64,000 nucleotides of DNA from Candidatus Latescibacterota bacterium. GTDB taxonomy: Bacteria > Latescibacterota > UBA2968 > UBA8231. A model generated the notes under the pieces. It saw only the letters and a program-made list of their open reading frames with translations. It made no database searches and had not been told where the DNA came from. A program made the position numbers and the translations under genes. Location of the stretch: positions 1 through 64,000 of the forward strand of contig JAJDUT010000113.1 of the NCBI GenBank assembly GCA_022826515.1, in the 5' to 3' direction. Shown one piece after another: positions 16,388-24,556 of this stretch. The stretch's first letter is position 1; each line of letters starts with the position of its first letter.

Positions 16388-17173
16388 GTGAACTACTTGC
16401 GGCTCCTGTGGATCTTCCTGCGCGTCGGCGCGATGAACGAGCTGGCGTACCGAGCCAATTTCTGGGTGCAACTCTTGCAAAGCTTGCTCAATTTGGGCGT
16501 CGCGCTGGCGGGTTTGGCGGTGATTTTCTCGCACACCGAAGAACTAGGCGGCTGGCAGCCGGCCGAGTTGGTGGCTCTCTTGGGAGTCTTCTTCCTGATG
16601 AGCGGCCTGATTGGCGCACTGATCCAGCCGTCAATGCAGCGCTTTATGGAGGATATCCACCTCGGCACGCTGGACTTTACCCTCACCAAGCCGGAGGATG
16701 CACAAGTGCTAGTGAGCATCGGCGAGGTGCGGATCTGGAAGTTTTTGGACGTAGTGCAGGGAGTGGCCCTGATTGCCGTGGCCCTCGTCGAAATCGGGAT
16801 GCGGACGGGCCTTGCCCACGCCGCGGGATTTGCCCTGACGCTTGCGGCTGGCGCGGCAATCGTATACAGTTTTTGGCTGGTGCTGGCAACGACCGCGTTC
16901 TGGTTTATCCGCGCGGAGAACATCCTCGTCATCTTCCAAGCCGTTTACAGCGCGGGCAAGTATCCGGTGGCTATATACCCGCACTGGCTCAAGCTGGCGA
17001 TGACCTTTCTGGTACCCGTGGCTTTTGCGGTGACCGTGCCTTCGGAAGCCTTGGTGGGGCGGTTGTCATCGGAGGTGCTGTGGGGCGCATTGGCAATGGC
17101 AGGGGGCATGTTGGTGGGAGCGCGGGCGTTTTGGTTGTGGGGGGTGCGGCACTATTCAGGAGCGTCGGCCTAA
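16388..17173 (+). CDS. ABC-2 family permease, second subunit
   Basis: A 261-residue membrane protein with about six hydrophobic helices, the third gene of the exporter cassette. It starts YLRLLWIFLRVGAMNELAYRANFWVQL after the GTG and ends WGVRHYSGASA, both typical of the family. GTG 16388 is chosen because it overlaps the natural stop of the previous frame (GTGA) and because the longer upstream frame is the wrong frame of the first permease. These cassettes are predicted to export lipids or small molecules; the substrate is unknown. Confidence 0.85.
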   Translation: MNYLRLLWIFLRVGAMNELAYRANFWVQLLQSLLNLGVALAGLAVIFSHTEELGGWQPAELVALLGVFFLMSGLIGALIQPSMQRFMEDIHLGTLDFTLTKPEDAQVLVSIGEVRIWKFLDVVQGVALIAVALVEIGMRTGLAHAAGFALTLAAGAAIVYSFWLVLATTAFWFIRAENILVIFQAVYSAGKYPVAIYPHWLKLAMTFLVPVAFAVTVPSEALVGRLSSEVLWGALAMAGGMLVGARAFWLWGVRHYSGASA

Positions 17174-17233
17174 CGCAGGACAATAACCACTGGCGGTTGA
17201 CCGGATTGACATAACGGCATCTGCGTAATGTAG

Positions 17234-17254
17234 GGGCAACCCTCGTGGTTGCCC
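17234..17254. repeat. GGGCAACC/GGTTGCCC hairpin
   Basis: A perfect 8-bp stem with a 5-nt loop (ctcgt), 60 bp after the exporter operon. It resembles the common dispersed palindrome of the form GTAGGGGCAACC...GGTTGCCC. It could end exporter transcription, but the following bases (ttcttc) are only weakly T-rich. Confidence 0.55.
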
Positions 17255-17293
17255 TTCTTCGGAATGGCTGCAAAACCAAAAGGAGCAACGAAA

Positions 17294-18310
17294 ATGAGTG
17301 ACGGACAAAGCGGCATGCACGTCGGAGTGCAGGGGATCGGCACTTCAAAGATGGAACTGGAGTTCCTGGTGCGACACGGGGTGACGCACATGGACGCCAG
17401 TGTTGAGGACAACGAGGTCGAGACCTTAGTGCGGCACAAGGAAGAGGCGGTCGCGTACGGGGTGAGTATGGAGTCGATCCACATCAGCCTACCCAAAAGC
17501 ATCACGCTGGCGCAGGACCCGCAGCGCGACCGGGACCTCGACGAGGTCTGCCGCTGGATCGAAAACGCGGGCAAAGCCGGGCTGCGGGCCTTGCTCTACA
17601 ACTTCTGCATCCTGCCGCACCAGCGCACCGCCCCCACGCCTGGACGAGGAGGCGTGACGTACAGCTCATTTGACCTCTCGAAATTCGACAACGAAACGCT
17701 GAGCGAAGCGGGCGTAGTCAGCCGCGAAGAAGCGTTTGAACGGGCGGCCTACTGGCTGGAGCGCGTGATTCCAGTGGCCGAGGAAAACAAGGTGCAGATG
17801 GCCTGCCATCTCAACGACCCGCCAGCTCCGGTCCTGCGCGGCGTCGAGCGCTGGAACTGGCCAGTGATGGAAGGGCTCAAGCGCTTTTCCGAACTGGTCG
17901 ATAGCCCGTATCACGGCTTTAACTTTTGCTGCGGCGTGGCATCCGAAGGCTTGGAAAATCCGGCCGAGGAACTCTGCGACATCGTGCGCTACTTCGGCGA
18001 GCGGGGGAAGCTCTTCAACATCCACTACCGCAACATCAAGGGCGGGCTGCACAATTTCCAAGAGGTCTGGCCCGACGAAGGCGATGTCGATATGCACGAG
18101 GTGGCGCGCACCTTGCGGGACGTAGGCTATGAGTACATGCTGATGCCCGACCACGCACCGTCCCATCCCGACGACAAGGCTCCCGAGGGCGTTTCGGGCC
18201 GGGTGTGCCAAGCTTGGGCCTTTCAGTTTGGGTATATCATCGCCATGATCCAAGCGGTGAATAAAGAGCGGTCCGGCCTCAGCATTGGGGCCGCAGCGCA
18301 AACGGCCTAG
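17294..18310 (+). CDS. mannonate dehydratase-like sugar-acid enzyme (UxuA family)
   Basis: A 338-residue TIM-barrel protein related to D-mannonate dehydratase (UxuA) and xylose-isomerase-like enzymes. The metal and substrate residues typical of UxuA appear in MACHLNDPP, FNFCCGVASE, FNIHYRNIKG and MLMPDHAPSHP. UxuA removes water from mannonate to give 2-keto-3-deoxygluconate in uronate breakdown. It is somewhat shorter than E. coli UxuA, so a related sugar-acid substrate is possible. AAGGAG at 17280-17285 sets the ATG at 17294. The repeat-protein gene follows after 2 bp. Confidence 0.82.
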   Translation: MSDGQSGMHVGVQGIGTSKMELEFLVRHGVTHMDASVEDNEVETLVRHKEEAVAYGVSMESIHISLPKSITLAQDPQRDRDLDEVCRWIENAGKAGLRALLYNFCILPHQRTAPTPGRGGVTYSSFDLSKFDNETLSEAGVVSREEAFERAAYWLERVIPVAEENKVQMACHLNDPPAPVLRGVERWNWPVMEGLKRFSELVDSPYHGFNFCCGVASEGLENPAEELCDIVRYFGERGKLFNIHYRNIKGGLHNFQEVWPDEGDVDMHEVARTLRDVGYEYMLMPDHAPSHPDDKAPEGVSGRVCQAWAFQFGYIIAMIQAVNKERSGLSIGAAAQTA

Positions 18311-18312
18311 AA

Positions 18313-19230
18313 ATGGAAAACTGCGGCATGTCGATTCATTGGCTGAGGGCAGCACTATTGCTGGTCCTGCTCAGCTCGTTTAGTGGAGCTCAGTCCCGAG
18401 CAGAACAAGCCTTGAGGCTGGATCTGCAGGCGTTGGAGGGAGTCGTCTATATAGTGGGCTTGGCCAGTGGAGCAGCCCTGCTGGTCTCGCTGGGGCTACT
18501 CGTTGCGCGGTGGCGGATGGGGACGGTGCGGGCGCGGCGCTTTGTCTTGCGCGGCGACGAGGGCCAACCAATCGCTCAGTTGGTGCAAGGCCCTGATGGC
18601 GGCGGCGAGTTGGAGCTGAGGGATGCCGACGGTGAACTTACCGCAGTGTTGGGCAGTGGACTTAAATTGTGCGACCGATCAGGACGGGTGCGGGCCGACT
18701 TGCGGCTGGAGGGCGATAAGGCCCCGCTGCTGGAACTCTACGACGAGCGGGGCGAAGTGCGGGCGGGCTTTTCGCTGAGCGAGGACGGGGCCGGCAGTTT
18801 GGCCTTTTACGACGAGACCGGGCGGCCTCGCGCAGGTCTGGGAAGCGGCCACGCCGGCGCAATGCGGTTGAGTTTTTTTGATAAGCAAGGACGGCTGCGG
18901 CTGCAAAGCGGCATCGAAGACGAAGAAGTGCCTTCGTTCAAGCTCTACGATTCTCAAGGCGAGGTGCGCGGTGCCTTGAGCGTACGGGCCGATGGCATGA
19001 CCTTGCTCGAAATGCGCGACCAAGACGGCCACACGCGCACCATCGTCGGCGTCCTAGAAGATGGAATTGCTTGGCTTGGAGTTCTCGATGAGGAGCAGCG
19101 TTTCCGCGCGGGGTTAGGCGCACCGACCGGCGGCAACCCTCGGCTGGACTTCTACGACGAAGACGGGGAGACGCGGGCCTCTTTGCGCATCGACAACCAA
19201 GGCCGCTTTAAGACCGATCCAGATTCTTAA
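18313..19230 (+). CDS. membrane-anchored protein with ten 23-residue repeats
   Basis: A 305-residue protein. The N-terminus has a signal-like segment (residues 9-27) and a membrane helix at about 46-65, then a basic RWR-MGTVRARR stretch. From about residue 74 to the end there are roughly ten tandem repeats of 22-24 residues on the pattern L-x-L/F-Y-D-x-x-G-x-x-R-A-x-L-x (for example LELYDERGEVRAGFSL and LDFYDEDGETRASLRI). Each repeat would make two short beta-strands, giving a beta-solenoid or propeller-like stack. I know no named family. ATG 18328 is an alternative start. It lies between a sugar-acid enzyme and an AGE epimerase. Confidence 0.75.
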   Translation: MENCGMSIHWLRAALLLVLLSSFSGAQSRAEQALRLDLQALEGVVYIVGLASGAALLVSLGLLVARWRMGTVRARRFVLRGDEGQPIAQLVQGPDGGGELELRDADGELTAVLGSGLKLCDRSGRVRADLRLEGDKAPLLELYDERGEVRAGFSLSEDGAGSLAFYDETGRPRAGLGSGHAGAMRLSFFDKQGRLRLQSGIEDEEVPSFKLYDSQGEVRGALSVRADGMTLLEMRDQDGHTRTIVGVLEDGIAWLGVLDEEQRFRAGLGAPTGGNPRLDFYDEDGETRASLRIDNQGRFKTDPDS

Positions 19231-19245
19231 TTTTGGGAGAACGTT

Positions 19246-20457
19246 GTGGATATAGCGGGGAAAAGTCTGGTCGCTCTCAGAGACCACTATCGGCACTACC
19301 TCTTTGAAGAGTACCTGCCCTTTTGGGACAAATATGGTATCGACCACGAGTTGGGCGGGTTTATCTGCGCTCTAGATCACGACGGAACTCTCGTAGAAGA
19401 CAGCAAAAACATCTGGTATCAGGGGCGCGGTCTGTGGACCTACTCGTACCTGTACCAACACTTTGGCGGGGAGGAACACTTGCAGGTGGCACGCAAGGCC
19501 CGCGACTTTCTCCTCGCGCATGGCCGAGACCAAGCCGGCGATTGGGTAACGGCGTTGGATCGGCAGGGGCGGGTCATCTCGCCGGCGACGAAGCGGGGCT
19601 ACGAGGGCCTTTTCGTCGCCGAAGGGCTACAAGCCTACGCCCGGGCAACCGGCGACGCAGAGGCCCTCGAAACGGCCATCGTCAGCCTCTGGCGCTCGGT
19701 TGCTCTTTTTGACGATCCCGAGCGCTTTTCAGAGGAACGTTATATTCCGCACAACTATCCGGGGATGCGGATACTGGGCAACCACATGGTGCTCGTGTTG
19801 GTTCTGACCCAGCTACTCGAACAGGTTGCCGACCCCAAACTGGAAGCGCTCTCCGACCGAGTCGTCGATGCGATTATTCATCGCTTCTGGCATCCCGAGT
19901 ACCGCCTGATGAACGAGGCGCTAGACCACGAGTACAGACGGCCCGACGATCCCAATGAGGACTTCATCTACTTGGGCCACGCCATCGAGACGCTGTGGAT
20001 GCTCCTGCCCGAGGCGATGCGCCGCCGAGATCGCGCACTCTTTGATCTGGCCGCCGCGCGCTTCCGCCGCCATCTCGAAGTGGCTTGGGATGACGTTTAT
20101 GGCGGGCTTTTCCGTGCGATGCACGTACACGGCACCTATACCTTCGACAAGGTGCTCTGGTTGCAGGAAGAGGCCCTGATCGGCTGTCTGATTCTGTTGG
20201 AACACGCAGGACTGGAGTGGGCTGGGGAGTGGTTTGGACGAGTTTTCGATTTCGTAGAAGAGCGGTTTTCGCTCAAGCAGTACGGACATCCATTGTATTT
20301 GTATGGCGGGGACCGCAAGGTGAATTATACGGACCACGTCTCCCGCAAGGAGCACTACCACCATCCGCGGTGCGTGATGCGGAACTTACTGGCGTTGGAG
20401 CGGATGATCGCGCGGGATGGTGCCATATCGGACTTCTGGAGCGCGGAGGCGGGCTAA
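19246..20457 (+). CDS. AGE family epimerase/isomerase
   Basis: A 403-residue (alpha/alpha)6-barrel sugar enzyme of the N-acylglucosamine 2-epimerase family, which includes cellobiose 2-epimerase and mannose isomerases. Recognisable blocks are FWDKYGIDHELGGF near the start, KNIWYQGRGLWTYS, ERYIPHNYPGMR and HPRCVMRNLLALE with the catalytic His at the end. The start is GTG 19246 with GGGAGA 5 nt upstream. The family member cannot be fixed without phylogeny. It is in line with the repeat protein and mannonate dehydratase-like genes, probably a sugar-use operon. Confidence 0.9.
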   Translation: MDIAGKSLVALRDHYRHYLFEEYLPFWDKYGIDHELGGFICALDHDGTLVEDSKNIWYQGRGLWTYSYLYQHFGGEEHLQVARKARDFLLAHGRDQAGDWVTALDRQGRVISPATKRGYEGLFVAEGLQAYARATGDAEALETAIVSLWRSVALFDDPERFSEERYIPHNYPGMRILGNHMVLVLVLTQLLEQVADPKLEALSDRVVDAIIHRFWHPEYRLMNEALDHEYRRPDDPNEDFIYLGHAIETLWMLLPEAMRRRDRALFDLAAARFRRHLEVAWDDVYGGLFRAMHVHGTYTFDKVLWLQEEALIGCLILLEHAGLEWAGEWFGRVFDFVEERFSLKQYGHPLYLYGGDRKVNYTDHVSRKEHYHHPRCVMRNLLALERMIARDGAISDFWSAEAG

Positions 20458-20465
20458 AGAAGCGC

Positions 20466-20900
20466 TCACAACTCGTCGTACCGCGGCACTTGGCCGATGA
20501 AACCGCGATCGGCCACATAGCAGTAATGGACCAAGCCATTGGTGACCAAAAGACAGCGCGCCTGAACCACGCGGTTGTACGCGGCAATTTGGTCGAAGGT
20601 CTCCTGACTGATGGAGACCTCCGGCTCTTTGCACTCGGCCATTAGCACGGCACAGCCCGTGTGGTCGTGGACGATCACATCGGCGCGAAACCGCTTGCCG
20701 TGAAGGTCAATGCTCTTCTCAATGGCGATCAACCCGCGCGGGTAGCCCAAATCCGAGATTAGGTATTGCACCAAGTGCTGCCGCACCCACTCCTCGGGCG
20801 TCAATCGCACGTACTTGCGGCGCAATGGGTCGAGGATCTCGCGCTTGCCTTCGACTTGACGGATGTCAAAAGCTGCGGCCGGGAGGTTGAGGCGCTGCAT
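20466..20900 (-). CDS. HsdR N-terminal-like endonuclease domain protein
   Basis: A 144-residue protein matching the type I restriction HsdR_N_2 domain that is often found alone. The PD-(D/E)xK-like core is visible as RADVIVHDHTG followed by AVLMAECKEP (Asp then E-x-K), with the QHLVQYLISDLGYP helix before it. No methylase, specificity or helicase gene is near, so this is an orphan nuclease-fold protein, common in Bacteroidetes-like genomes, and its function is unknown. It converges with the AGE gene and its start lies 3 bp from the next minus-strand stop. Confidence 0.85.
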   Translation of the reverse strand: MQRLNLPAAAFDIRQVEGKREILDPLRRKYVRLTPEEWVRQHLVQYLISDLGYPRGLIAIEKSIDLHGKRFRADVIVHDHTGCAVLMAECKEPEVSISQETFDQIAAYNRVVQARCLLVTNGLVHYCYVADRGFIGQVPRYDEL

Positions 20901-20902
20901 GG

Positions 20903-23251
20903 CTACTTGAGCAACAGCATCTTGTGGACTAATGAGGCGGTGCCCTTCTGGAGGCGCGCCAAATAAACGCCGGAGGCCACAGGTTTTCCGCTAGCGTCCG
21001 TCCCATCCCATTCAACTTGGTAAACGCCCGGTCCTACGTCGCCGGCGGCGAGCATCTTCACCTTCCGGCCCTGTACGTCGAAAATCTCTAAGCGCATCCG
21101 ACCCGGCGATGCGATGCGGTAGCGGATGGTAGTGGAGCTATTGAACGGGTTGGGGTAGCTCGGGTCTAGGGCAAATTCTCGCGGCGCAGCGATTCGGTCG
21201 TCCTCTTCCCGCACCGCCGTAACACCTCCAGAGTACGGAGCAGCGACCAAGCGGATTTCGTCGAGGTAGAAGGTTCCGCGCAGGCTGCCGATTAGGCGCA
21301 GCGACTCAATAGGGCCGTCGAGGGCCAGATCGTCCAAGGTGGCCTCAACGATCTGCCACTGGTCCAAGTCCAGATCAATTTGGTCAATGAGACTCAGCGG
21401 GCGGGCGGTCTCGCCGTTGACGACAAGGCCCAAGGAGGGCCGGAAGCCGCCGGAAGCCTTGCCCGGATGCAGGGCCATGCGCAGCACAGTGTAGCCAACT
21501 TGGGCGACCGGCGCACGGGGCAGGAATTCAATGGTAAAACCTCGGGCATCCACCCGCAGCGCTCGCTGGCCGGCGAACACGGTATCGGCATGGGTCGGGT
21601 CGAGTTGCGCGCTGTAGAGGGCACCTTGCTCCCATGCAAGCTCGTCGGCAAAGAGGACTTGATCCGCTCTGGGTAGCACGACGACGGAATGCACTAGTTT
21701 GGTCGCCTCGTCGCCTTGCGCGAGATGCACCACCAGCTTTTTGCGGCCATTGTGCTCACCAGCCGAGAGGTCGGCTTCAAGGCGATAGGTCCGGTCGTCT
21801 ATCGCTTGCAGGGGCAGGGCCTCGGGACCATCCAACGCACTCAGATCAGCTATGAGCTGCGCTGGTTCTGCGCCCTCTAGCTGCCGCCGGAGGCGAATCG
21901 TCGAACGCAAAGGCAGCGTTGCCCCGGCGAGCAATGTGTCGGGCGGGGGATTTCCCCACGTGCCTTGGAGGGGGATGGCCTCGATGCGGAAGATGGCTTG
22001 GGTGAAATCATCGCTGGTCACGTAAAGGCGACCGGCCTCGTCGGTAATCAGCCCAACGGGTTTACCCCATACAGCCCTTTCGTTAGGGTCGGGACGGAAA
22101 CCGGTGAGAAAGTCGGCGACGCGAGCGTTGGACCCATCCGGCTCGGCAAAGAGCGCCATGACCTTGTAGCCGAGGTCGTTGCCTAGGACACCTGCGCGGA
22201 AGGCGACAAACGCGGCGTGTTTGTACTGGGGCGGGAACTGATCGTGCGTGTAGAAATGCAGACCCATCGGGGCCAAATGGGCGGGGACGAGAGCCGCCGG
22301 ACGCTCCATGCTGGCAACCAACAGCGAGTCGGCAGCGGTCAGCGGGAAGATCGCCCGGCGGTACGAGTCAATGGAGAAATCGGTCCAGACCTGATAGGCA
22401 TACGCCAAAGGCCAGCCATAGAAGCCGCCGTCGCGCAGCGGGGTGATCCACTCCGGCGGCAGATCCCGGCCCTCGCGGTCGTGTCCGTTGCCAGCGCCCC
22501 ACAGCTCGCCGGTGACCGGGTGCAAGTCGAGACCGATGGCATTGCGCAGTCCTGAAGCATAAATCCGCCGACCCGTGCCATCGGTGTTCATCTGGATGAC
22601 CGTGGACCGCTCCGGGTCGTCTTCGCGGCAGAGGTCGCAACCTGAGCCAATGTGGAAGTAGAGCTTGTCGTTGGCTTCGTCGAAGACCAGCGTATGCGTC
22701 ACGTGCTCAGAGGATCGTCCCATAAAACCGGGCACCTCGGCGAATACGGCGCGCTCCTCGTAGAAGCCGTCCGCGTCCCGGTCTTCAAGGCGGTAAATCG
22801 CATCGTCATCGGCGACGAAGAGCGCCCCCTTGTAGAAGGCGATGCTGTGCGGCCAGTGAAAATCGTCAGCGGCCTTGTACACGGTGTCGGCGCGGCCATC
22901 GCCGTCTTTGTCGGGCAAGGCCAACACGGTGCTTTGGCGACCGGAGGCCGGACTCCATTGACTGCTTCCCCGAGTCTTCATATTGGCCACATGCAAGACG
23001 CCTTGGTCGTCCCATGCCATAAAGCGGGCTTTATCTACTTGGTCGGAGAAGAGTTTGACCTTAAAGCCGGGCGGGAGGTTGAGCGTGCGGGCGGGGAGTC
23101 CCTCAACAGGAGTTGGTTCAAGGTGAAGGTCAATTTTGGGCGTTAAGCGGATCTGACCGGGGGGATACTCGGCGTGGAGGGCCGTGCTGGCAAGCAGGAT
23201 ACAGAACAGGTAAGCGAGCGAGACGATGCGGACAGCAGGTAGCACAGACAT
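20903..23251 (-). CDS. secreted sorbosone/glucose dehydrogenase-like propeller with C-terminal sorting domain
   Basis: A 782-residue exported protein. Residues 1-27 are a signal peptide (MSVLPAVRIV to ALHA). Residues of about 55-480 form a beta-propeller like the GSDH/PQQ-linked or PVC membrane-bound dehydrogenases (LPPGFKVKLFSDQV, WPHSIAFYKGALFVADDD, RNAIGLDLHPVTGELW). A beta-sandwich follows, and the last 80 residues are a FlgD-Ig/T9SS-like sorting domain (DPSYPNPFNSSTTIRYRI to PVASGVYLARL). I chose ATG 23251 at the signal peptide; the frame extends 79 codons upstream but overlaps the next gene. The electron acceptor and substrate are unknown. Confidence 0.87.
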   Translation of the reverse strand: MSVLPAVRIVSLAYLFCILLASTALHAEYPPGQIRLTPKIDLHLEPTPVEGLPARTLNLPPGFKVKLFSDQVDKARFMAWDDQGVLHVANMKTRGSSQWSPASGRQSTVLALPDKDGDGRADTVYKAADDFHWPHSIAFYKGALFVADDDAIYRLEDRDADGFYEERAVFAEVPGFMGRSSEHVTHTLVFDEANDKLYFHIGSGCDLCREDDPERSTVIQMNTDGTGRRIYASGLRNAIGLDLHPVTGELWGAGNGHDREGRDLPPEWITPLRDGGFYGWPLAYAYQVWTDFSIDSYRRAIFPLTAADSLLVASMERPAALVPAHLAPMGLHFYTHDQFPPQYKHAAFVAFRAGVLGNDLGYKVMALFAEPDGSNARVADFLTGFRPDPNERAVWGKPVGLITDEAGRLYVTSDDFTQAIFRIEAIPLQGTWGNPPPDTLLAGATLPLRSTIRLRRQLEGAEPAQLIADLSALDGPEALPLQAIDDRTYRLEADLSAGEHNGRKKLVVHLAQGDEATKLVHSVVVLPRADQVLFADELAWEQGALYSAQLDPTHADTVFAGQRALRVDARGFTIEFLPRAPVAQVGYTVLRMALHPGKASGGFRPSLGLVVNGETARPLSLIDQIDLDLDQWQIVEATLDDLALDGPIESLRLIGSLRGTFYLDEIRLVAAPYSGGVTAVREEDDRIAAPREFALDPSYPNPFNSSTTIRYRIASPGRMRLEIFDVQGRKVKMLAAGDVGPGVYQVEWDGTDASGKPVASGVYLARLQKGTASLVHKMLLLK

Positions 23252-23274
23252 GAGACGTTCCGGTGGTTTGAGGT

Positions 23275-24414
23275 CTAATGGTCGCGGCTGGCGTCTAAGA
23301 GGATTGCCGAAGAGAGAAAGTGCTTGGGGGCCGGCGGCCCTGGTGCCGGGCGCACGCGGCTCTCGGCGATTATGCGCAGGCGCACAAAGCCCTGGGCATC
23401 CGACGGAATCTCCAGCATCCATTCGCAGATCCCGGCCGGTCGAGACTCCAAACACTCCAGCACGGCCGGCGCGGCATTCGGCTGCCATTGGCCAATCAGT
23501 TCGACCTTTTCGACCGCTTCGGTTGCCTCAAAGACAACGCGCAAAACTCCGGGGCCTCCCGTCCAAGTATCGCCGATAAAATGGTCATCGACCGAAAAAT
23601 CGCCGAGGTCGAGCCAGTATCCTTGGGAGGCACACGTGCGCCCTCGGCGCAGGCCAGCGAAGATCGCTTCTGGGGTAGGTGGATGCCCCGCCTCCACGCC
23701 GACCCGGACGTGATTGAAGATGCCCAGCGGATAATCGGGCTGGTGCCATTGCTTGTGGACGTGGAAGTCGGAGTTCAACAGCAGGGAAAATGGCCGCTGG
23801 CAAGCGTACACTTGATCAACCAAGCCGCCGATAGCTCCCCCCGGATAGGCACACGGGTCCATCGCCGCGACTTTGGCGTGCGCTTGGTGTCCATGCAAGG
23901 CTTCGATGCCGACGACAAGGCCCGCCGCTTCTACGCTCGCGCCATCAGCGGCGAGATATCGATTGATGCTCTCTGTGGACCACTGGCCAGCAGCAGGGTG
24001 ATTGAAGAAGAGGACGGGGCGTTCCACCGCCGGCAGCGCGTTCAAGTGATCTAACGCCGCTTCTACGCTACTGGGAGTCGCCGCCCTCAGCCGATCGTGG
24101 GCTGCGGCGAAGGCATAGGCATTTTCGGCCTCGCGCTCGCCGATCGGAAAGACGAGCCCGGCGTGGCCTCCCATCGGCGCGTTCCACTCTAGTCCGAAGA
24201 AAATGGGGAATCCCGGCAAAATGCGGCGCGCTTGCTCAATCATGCGATGTTGCTCAAAAAAGACGGGCTTTTGCGCGTGGTTGGTCAGCGCGATAAAATC
24301 GAGTGCATCGCCTGCCCCAGCCAAGTGCTCGGCGACCAAGGCGTGATCTTCGCAGTGGCTGTGCATATCGCCGCGGAGCCACCTCAGCGGCCCGTGCGTT
24401 ATTTTGTCGGCCAT
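23275..24414 (-). CDS. CehA/McbA-like PHP-domain metallohydrolase
   Basis: A 379-residue PHP-type phosphoesterase/amidohydrolase. Metal-binding signatures are RGDMHSHCEDH near residue 16, ALTNHAQKP, FFGLEWNAP, FFNHPAAG and LNSDFHVHK. A C-terminal beta-sandwich follows. The closest named relatives are CehA and McbA carbaryl hydrolases, but the natural substrate is unknown. ATG 24414 is preferred to the TTG 6 bp earlier. It is in line with the propeller gene (24-bp gap) and divergent from the next secreted protein. Confidence 0.88.
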   Translation of the reverse strand: MADKITHGPLRWLRGDMHSHCEDHALVAEHLAGAGDALDFIALTNHAQKPVFFEQHRMIEQARRILPGFPIFFGLEWNAPMGGHAGLVFPIGEREAENAYAFAAAHDRLRAATPSSVEAALDHLNALPAVERPVLFFNHPAAGQWSTESINRYLAADGASVEAAGLVVGIEALHGHQAHAKVAAMDPCAYPGGAIGGLVDQVYACQRPFSLLLNSDFHVHKQWHQPDYPLGIFNHVRVGVEAGHPPTPEAIFAGLRRGRTCASQGYWLDLGDFSVDDHFIGDTWTGGPGVLRVVFEATEAVEKVELIGQWQPNAAPAVLECLESRPAGICEWMLEIPSDAQGFVRLRIIAESRVRPAPGPPAPKHFLSSAILLDASRDH

Positions 24415-24556
24415 GGGCAAAACGGACGGTTGCGTATATTCTCTAATGTCGCCTCTCGGCTTGAGCTTGAGGCGCGAGCCTTATAGATTAAGCGAAAACT
24501 TGGACCGCGTAAAAGAGTCGCTGGCAACCTTGGCGACTGGCTCGAGGAGTAAAACA

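Noticed and set aside
20466..20900. Orphan HsdR-N domain as a sign of a restriction or defence island
   Set aside because: No methylase, specificity subunit, helicase or other defence gene within reach; this stand-alone domain is common outside defence loci.
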